This document shows positions 56,829-64,000 of a DNA stretch of 64,000 bases, piece after piece. How positions within the stretch are numbered: position 1 is the first letter of the stretch; each line of letters starts with the position of its first letter. This stretch comes from Galerina marginata (taxonomy: Eukaryota; Basidiomycota; Agaricomycetes; Agaricales; Galerinaceae). The translations under genes and the position numbers were made by a program. The notes beneath the pieces are model-generated. The model did no database searches. It had not been told where the DNA came from and saw nothing but the letters and a program-made list of their open reading frames with translations. Location of the stretch: the NCBI GenBank assembly GCA_023014335.1, contig JAECYW010000012.1, positions 1,240,001-1,304,000 of the forward strand. The letters are read 5' to 3'.

Positions 56829-57189
56829 ACTTGGTCAGAGGCCATTGCTGCGCATGGCAAAAACAAGTTCTTACTTTCAAGGTAAGTCATAAATAAAGAT
56901 TAAATAAGTAAATAATGCATAGTCTGCTCAAATCTGAACCGATTTGGATGATCTTATACTCAAAAAAAGCAGAAGAATGAGGCAATTCTAACAAGCCTAA
57001 AATCTGGCCCTGATTTTTACAATTTTTTTGATATCAAGATCATAAAATTTGGCCCAGTAATGGCTGAGATACAGAAACCATGCAGGGTCACTATGTGAGT
57101 GGGAGAATTTTGAATGTCTGCGTTAGAAACCATTCTTGCCTGCTATGCAGGCCAGTAAACAAGTTCTTTTACTACATAAGAACTTGTAA
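56829..57189 (+). mobile_element. Family A element, single unit, diverged (A13)
   Basis: The most diverged full copy. Its donor-like site is the perfect consensus 'TTTCAAG|GTAAGT', and the acceptor 'CTGCTATGCAG|G' is kept. The hairpin loop has one change (TACTACATA). Confidence 0.8.
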
Positions 57190-58162
57190 TACTTCAGGTC
57201 ACGGTCTGGGGTAGAGGAAAGGGACACTACATAATAAAGGATCAATGACAAGTTTCTCATCTTTCATGCAACAGTAGTGTACGATTGATTGGCAAGAAAG
57301 TGAGAAGATTTTCTTGCTTTTCAAGCTCCCAAGAATTCTTATCAGTCCATACCATTTTAAGCAAAGACTGGTGGACTCGTTATATTTGCTGGCCAAGAGT
57401 TAGGGGAATAATACATCGTGCACAAATGCTCACCTGTCATTAAAAGAGTGGCAATTTTTTGCGCGAGCATCCAAGGAAGTCCCAAAGATGTGTGCGCCTT
57501 TACCGGACCGTTGCAAAGTGGTCCTAAAATTGTGGGAAAATGAATGGTGCGCAATGCACGGTATTGCAATACCGTGACAAGCCCCTTTTGCTGATGTTGG
57601 GATTCTGCTAAAGGCGCCGAGGCGGCCGCAATCGGACCCGGAAAGGAAATTGATCGAATGAGTCAGCCATTGTGCGGGGCAGCCCCGTAAATATCTAAGA
57701 GTAAGTCTCGTTAGCTAATCACGGCTGGGAGTGACCACTTCTCCTCGATGCAGAATTCTGTCAGGACCATTAAATATAACAAAATGCGGATTTTTTTGTT
57801 ATACTTTTGGGAGAATGTCAAATATTACGCGAATTCTGCAAATTGTAGAAAGTTATGGTCTTGCGACACATTCTGCAATGATTCTGCGCTCCGCAGAATG
57901 ATTCGTCGCCAGTAGAAGGTTGTGTTTTTAGGGCAAAAATTGGCTGACAAAAGTGTTGCCCGCTGGCGACGGAAAGTTTTGCGACGTGCAGAATACAATC
58001 AAGACCATAAAATTTTGCGAAACGTAGAATTTTCTATTCTACTTTTGGGAGAACAATAAGATTTGCAAGAATTCAGCAAAGAATTAGCCATTTGCAGAAT
58101 TTTGTGGTCCTCAATACATTCTGCGTAACTTCTACACGTTGCAGAATTATCCCCCGCCGGCA
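57190..58162. other. Intergenic region with a perfect 20-bp palindrome and a diverged direct duplication
   Basis: CACGGTATTGCAATACCGTG at 57557-57576 is a perfect palindrome. The stretches 57740-57915 and 57960-58160 are diverged direct copies sharing 'CTACTTTTGGGAGAA'-like and repeated 'GCAGAAT' or 'TTCTGC' segments. No gene supported. Confidence 0.45.
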
Positions 58163-58237
58163 GTGAATGCGGTAAGTTGTGCGAATAAATGTAGTCAATT
58201 CAAACTCAGTTACCTCTGAGCCCATAGTTAGACCGCC
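58163..58237. mobile_element. Family C MITE end fragment, copy 3
   Basis: Matches the last 100 bp of copy 2 ('CAATTCAAACTCAGTTACC' and 'CCATAGTTAGACCGCC') but the other end is missing and a short deletion precedes the terminal repeat. Confidence 0.7.
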
Positions 58238-58653
58238 TTCCTTTGGCCTTCCTCGTCGTCGAATCAACGCAGTTCCGCGCCGTGCTTACCTTGCTCCGCT
58301 CCAATTCTCCTGTTTTCCGTCTTTGGTAACACTGCCCGTTACACATATTACTTGACTCTTCAACCTATGAATGGATTGTCAATCCATATCAGTACACCCA
58401 CTGGAAGAATAAGCATGTTGTTAAGCCTCTGGATCCCGGTAAATTGAACAATTGTTCCACAAAGAGTGAAAGAGGTATGATTATGGGATAATTACACTTG
58501 GGGTAACCGATGACAAATTACAAGAGCTTTCGGAAAGAAAGGGATCCGGTGGTGATATAGCAGATATACGAGCGCAAATACAAAGAAAGAGAGCAAAAAT
58601 AGCTGGGTAAAGAGCAACAATACTTTTGGTAAGAAGTCCATCCGGGTTTGACA
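58238..58653. other. 3' flank of the DAHP synthase gene
   Basis: No further gene or repeat recognised; it marks the change from transposon-rich to ordinary gene-bearing DNA. Confidence 0.4.
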
Positions 58654-60459
<1,806 letters not shown>

Positions 60460-60690
60460 GTCGTCGGGTATGGCTGGGAGACGAGTTGAGCGATGAGGAG
60501 AGAGAGAGAAGAGAGTAGTTACGAAATCTGAAAGGGCCAGATGGTGAAGGTTTTATAGAAGAAGCGGGCATGTTGTCTAACCGGGTTCGATTGGAATGAA
60601 CGTTTGCTGGATTTCTTTCAAAGTCGCTCCGACAAAAGTTAAATGACTCGTCCGATCGATCTATACACGTGAGGGACGGCGCCGCATCAC

Positions 60691-60937
60691 ATGATCTCCT
60701 CCAGTTATCCCGAGTCCGGAGCACTTTGGGAGCAGGAGCTTCGTGATCTGCTTTCGCCGATGCTCTTGATGATGAATCTCGCGTTAAATGGAGCGCTGAG
60801 TTGGGCTAATAGCCGCGCCAGCATTATTCTTGGTGAGTTCTCCCGAAAACTATCCCGAGCGCGACGTGGCGATTAATTATGGATTCTCAGAGGCACGCAC
60901 ATGTGCTTGTGCTACTCCGCTTTGGCCATGCAAATAG
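60691..60937 (+). CDS. Possible small protein (62 aa, 2 exons)
   Basis: Exons 60691-60832 and 60891-60937 join in frame (63 codons) across a 58-nt intron with donor GGTGAGT and acceptor CTCAG. The product has a hydrophobic stretch 'MLLMMNLALNGALSW' and would be a small membrane-associated protein. It lies between two divergent promoters and could equally be a chance frame. No family recognised. Confidence 0.3.
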
Positions 60938-61061
60938 TGCATATGTGGCGGTAGTGGTGGTGGTTGGATCGAGACGCGCTAATCCTCAACCGCTTCACAG
61001 CATCTGCTCACGTGCTTGATCCCACAAACATCAAGGATATCCGACATACGCGTCTCTAAAA

Positions 61062-62528
61062 ATGACCTCTTCCAACGTCCGTATCGATTTGGCGCCGAAA
61101 GCAGGTTTTTGTATAAAGAGTACAACCCTCGCACCAGCCGTGCTTCCACCACCACCAACCCAAAAATTGGCACCCAATGCCAGCCTTCTGGAGCCCGCAC
61201 CTGGTCCAATACCAGTCCCAAAGGGTCTCAAAGTCTTCGTAAACATTGCTTGGGATCCAAATGTACCACCTCCTCCTGAAGGAAGCGAGGATGCCATCCA
61301 GCGTGCGATGCAGGGCGAAGATATTGACGAAACTAATTCTTCTGGGTGGTATGTGCCTGTGATTGTCTCTAATGCAAGAGAAGACAAGGACAAATGTGCG
61401 TTTCTACTCGATAATAACCACCCATTAAAGAAATAGTTAAGGCCTTTTCTTCCGTAGCTGGAAGTCCTTCCCTGGTGTTTGATTGCATATACAACACCAC
61501 CGTCAAGTCGCGTACCCTGCGTGATTCAGAATTTAAAGTCTTTCTCGTAGGTCCGTATCCGCAATCACATCGTCTATCCTGATGGTTAATAATCTCTCTA
61601 CCAGAACTAGCATTACAACGGATCGAAGCTCAAACAGGCTTATCTCTGTCGAGGAGTATCGGCCAACCCAATATCACCAGCAAGGGCAAGCTACTACCGC
61701 GTTCAGTCCAAGTCCCGGCAAGTATGGTTCCAGCCCTCACAGGCGCGCCATCGCCAAGCAGAAAAGATGCGACTCCGACCAAAAGTAGCACAAACGGAAA
61801 CACGCAACTTATTCAAGAAATATCCACTTCAAGTACGGCAAATGAGCCATCGAAAACGTCACCGATGTCTTCTGGGGTAGATACTACGACGCCAGTCAAA
61901 GCGGGAAACCGGCCCACGGATTCGGCATTGCCTGGTCTCAGGGGCATTTTAAAGAAGTCTGCCGCCTCAGCTCTCCGATCCTCTAATGCAATCGCGAGTG
62001 ATGGAGGATCAACGATCGCAGACCAAGGCAGTACTCCGTTCGACTGGTCGTGGACGAAAGAGGATTCCGGGAGACTGCGGATTGACGTGCAGGTTCCGGG
62101 GCTGGTAAGTGGTCTCTGTATTGCAATTCGTTAATAATGGAACCACCACGGTCATCCACTATTTACCTTTCGTCTCATTCTCTATACTCACAGGTTACAT
62201 TACGCGTCTCTTACCTTATCTTCTTTGACAGGCCCACGCACTCGTCCAAAAATCTGAGCTTGACATCGAACCTCGCAGACTGATCCTGTCCGTCCCGAAC
62301 CGACCCACCCTCGATATCGATCTGTCTCTCTCGGACGCTGAGATTGCCTCACGCGTGGGCACTGCCTATGCTTCCGCTCCATCGGGGAAGTCAGATCCAG
62401 AAAAGGACAAGAGGAAAGAAGAGGAAACAACTCGCGTACTGAAGTTGAAACGACAGCGCGATTTCGACGTCGATGGCGCAGAGGCGGAGTGGAAGGTAGG
62501 ATCAGGGTCGGTGGCAATTTATGTTTGA
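61062..62528 (+). CDS. PIH1: PIH1-domain protein, R2TP-type co-chaperone (407 aa, 4 exons)
   Basis: Exons 61062-61395, 61458-61550, 61605-62104 and 62232-62528 sum to 408 codons. Pih1 proteins belong to the R2TP complex with Tah1 and the Rvb1/Rvb2 ATPases and work with Hsp90 in assembling snoRNPs, RNA polymerases and PIKK kinases. N-terminal PIH1 domain: 'PKGLKVFVNIAWDPNVPPPP', 'GWYVPVIVSNAREDKDK', 'SLVFDCIYNTT' and 'FKVFLVELALQRIEAQTGL'. A Ser/Thr/Pro-rich linker follows, then a C-terminal CS-like beta-sandwich: 'DWSWTKEDSGRLRIDVQVPGL' in part, 'DIEPRRLILSV', ending 'GSGSVAIYV'. Assignment as the Pih1 orthologue itself rather than another PIH1-domain protein is inference. It converges with the LIM gene. 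Confidence 0.85.
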
Positions 62529-62832
62529 TGTGTATTAGTTTAGAGTCAGAACGTCGAGGTTGTGTATATTTCCTGCCTTGTTTCTGAAATTTTCAAGGGC
62601 CCCTCATCCTCGACTCCGATATCTTTTTGTCAGATAAAATTCATGTGCATTAGAGGTCCAATTCAACAAATTACAGTAAGTATGTACAGGAAGCAGGTCA
62701 TGGAAATCAGTCTGTCATAATGTCGTAAATACATAGATGGTGGGCTTGATTAGATAAAAGTAAGTTAAAGGGATGACGAAGGAAGGTGAAGTCCGTTATA
62801 AACAAAGATAATAAGTCAAGGTTAAAAAGAGA
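62529..62832. terminator. Shared 3' region between convergent PIH1 and LIM genes
   Basis: 304 bp between two stop codons that face each other. AT-rich stretches near 62690-62830 could hold both polyadenylation signals; no single canonical AATAAA is seen at a useful position. Confidence 0.3.
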
Positions 62833-64000
62833 TCAACCACCGGCTTTGCCAAGTAGAGCGTAACCACCGCCTTGAGGACCGTGAAGCTGATATAATCCGT
62901 TAAGAATCAAGTCGCTAAGAGGAATTATAAGCCATACCTTGCTGTAGCACCTCACACAAACGGGTTCGCCATCATGATCGCGCAGTCTGTTCGAGTCCAA
63001 GGAAGAATTGCATTCCACGCATCTAAGGCAATTTTTGTGGAACGTCTTCCCGACCGCCTTCACCTTGGTAACGGTTTAATATGTGAGACATTGGTATTTG
63101 ACTGACGATGAAAAAAAAGACAAACCTGCTCCGCAAAATATACACTTTTCATACAGCGAGGACAGACAGGTGTGTTTCCGCCCCATTTCCGAGGCGAGCC
63201 TCCGGTGCCAGTCATATGAACGCCTACGCCGCCAGAGAGCGCAACACCATATCGAGTGCCGGTCGCTGTCTGAGTCAATGGAGCCACATTTCCGAACGAT
63301 GACGACCCAGGGCTAGTAAAGACTGGACTGATGCTTCGCCCTGGTGTCGCCCCGAGGGCCGATGGAATGTCTTCTGCCTCCTTGTTCGGGTTCGAAAAAG
63401 CTGGAGAGGGTGAAAAAGTGGAAGGGATCGAGCCGACACTGCGCGTGGTGTGGTGCTTATACGGCGTTCGCACACCGCCGTTCAGGTATAGAGGAATCGT
63501 CCGTGGAATGGTGCCAATCCCCGGTCGGCCGGTGTTAGAAGGGTATGGGGACTGAGAAGAGGAAGGATCAGGGAGACTATCGCGCATCTCATCGTCTTCA
63601 TCTTCATTCTCTTCTGGAATACTACCTGTGCCGTTGCGATCAAGTATCAGTGAGTCATGTATCTCGGCCTCGTCTTCTGCAATTGAGACGTCGTTCAAAG
63701 CGGGTGAATCATTTTGGGAAAAGGAATCACCATCTGGCGCCGAGCCGTTAGTAATTGGCAGGGTAGAAGACGTTGGACTTGGCCCGCGAGGGAAGGAGGA
63801 AGAAATAGGGCTTGTAGCCAACGATCTATTGGGCCTAAGTCTCGGATGAGGTGGATTATAATTTGAGAAACTTGCCCCCCCTCCCCCGGTATTTAATGGC
63901 CGCAGGAGAGCTGGTGGGGGGAAAGCACCTCTGGTAGGAGATGTCGGGGACGCAGGTGGCGCTGTGTCATCGCCTGGGGGTAGGGCATTGGGGAGATTCG
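62833..64000 (-). CDS. LIM-domain protein, C-terminal part (continues beyond the window)
   Basis: Exons (minus strand) 63126-64000 (open to the window edge), 62938-63063 and 62833-62886. LIM domains bind two zinc ions and mediate protein contacts, often at the actin cytoskeleton. A long Pro/Ser-rich disordered region with 'TPYKHHTTRSVGSIPS' leads to one LIM domain: 'CPRCMKSVYFAEQ', 'GKTFHKNCLRCVEC', 'LRDHDGEPVCVRCYSK', with the expected Cys/His spacing. The protein ends 'LHGPQGGGYALLGKAGG', a tail resembling CRP-type LIM proteins. The frame is open past the first ATG candidate to 64000, so more N-terminal sequence (perhaps more LIM domains) lies outside. Confidence 0.9.

Noticed and set aside
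9866..57189. Family A as group I/II self-splicing introns or IS200/IS605-like elements.
   Set aside because: No ribozyme core or catalytic domain signatures; sites look spliceosomal. Hairpin ends would suit IS605-like elements, but the shared terminus with the Rep-helicase element makes a Helitron origin better supported.

Overview
The window looks like a transposon-rich stretch of a filamentous fungal genome, most likely a basidiomycete (Agaricomycetes-like). The support is many short (about 47-65 nt) GT-AG introns, TATA boxes close to start codons, and genes typical of fungal chromosomes. No database search was possible, so all family names rest on motifs read by eye. Coding models were built by hand; for most multi-exon genes the summed exons come out as exact multiples of three, which is the main check used.

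Layout. 1-4.9 kb: GC-rich degenerate repeat block without a convincing gene. 4.9-24.5 kb: an AT-richer island of six multi-exon genes: a probable 2-oxoglutarate/Fe(II) dioxygenase of TET/JBP type (5.1-8.3 kb), a SET-domain protein (8.7-9.8 kb), an acidic nuclear-looking protein of unknown function (12.6-15.0 kb, minus), an unknown 267-aa protein (15.7-17.9 kb), an F-box-like 555-aa protein (18.4-20.2 kb) and a JmjC-like protein (22.5-24.5 kb). Three of these six resemble DNA or chromatin modifying enzymes. 24.6-37.5 kb: an autonomous Helitron-like element with one enormous Rep-helicase-cysteine-protease gene, followed by its 3' terminus. 37.5-57.2 kb: a graveyard of nested elements (a LINE with target duplication, a chromodomain Ty3/gypsy element, MITEs, and many short Helitron-derived elements). 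58.6-64 kb: ordinary conserved genes: class I DAHP synthase (minus), a PIH1-domain protein (plus) and a LIM-domain protein (minus, runs off the window).

The most unusual feature is a family of short Helentron/HINE-like elements (family A, about 0.36-0.43 kb basic form) found about a dozen times. They end in a hairpin, carry the hairpin arm again near the other end (asymmetric terminal inverted repeats), show no target duplication, and share their terminal signature with the 3' end of the autonomous Helitron. Read in one direction every copy with an intact end has a 5' splice-donor-like site about 50 nt inside, and most have a 3' acceptor about 39 nt from the other end. All four copies inside coding sequences (Helitron, gypsy twice, LINE) are oriented so that these sites are in the sense of the host gene. 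In the Helitron gene, using them removes a 4,733-nt intron and leaves exactly 90 nt (30 codons) in frame, restoring a 2,638-aa protein. Two copies have grown into tandem arrays (5 x 879 bp and 4 x 890 bp) with apparently identical units. A second family (B) has the same architecture with a different hairpin.
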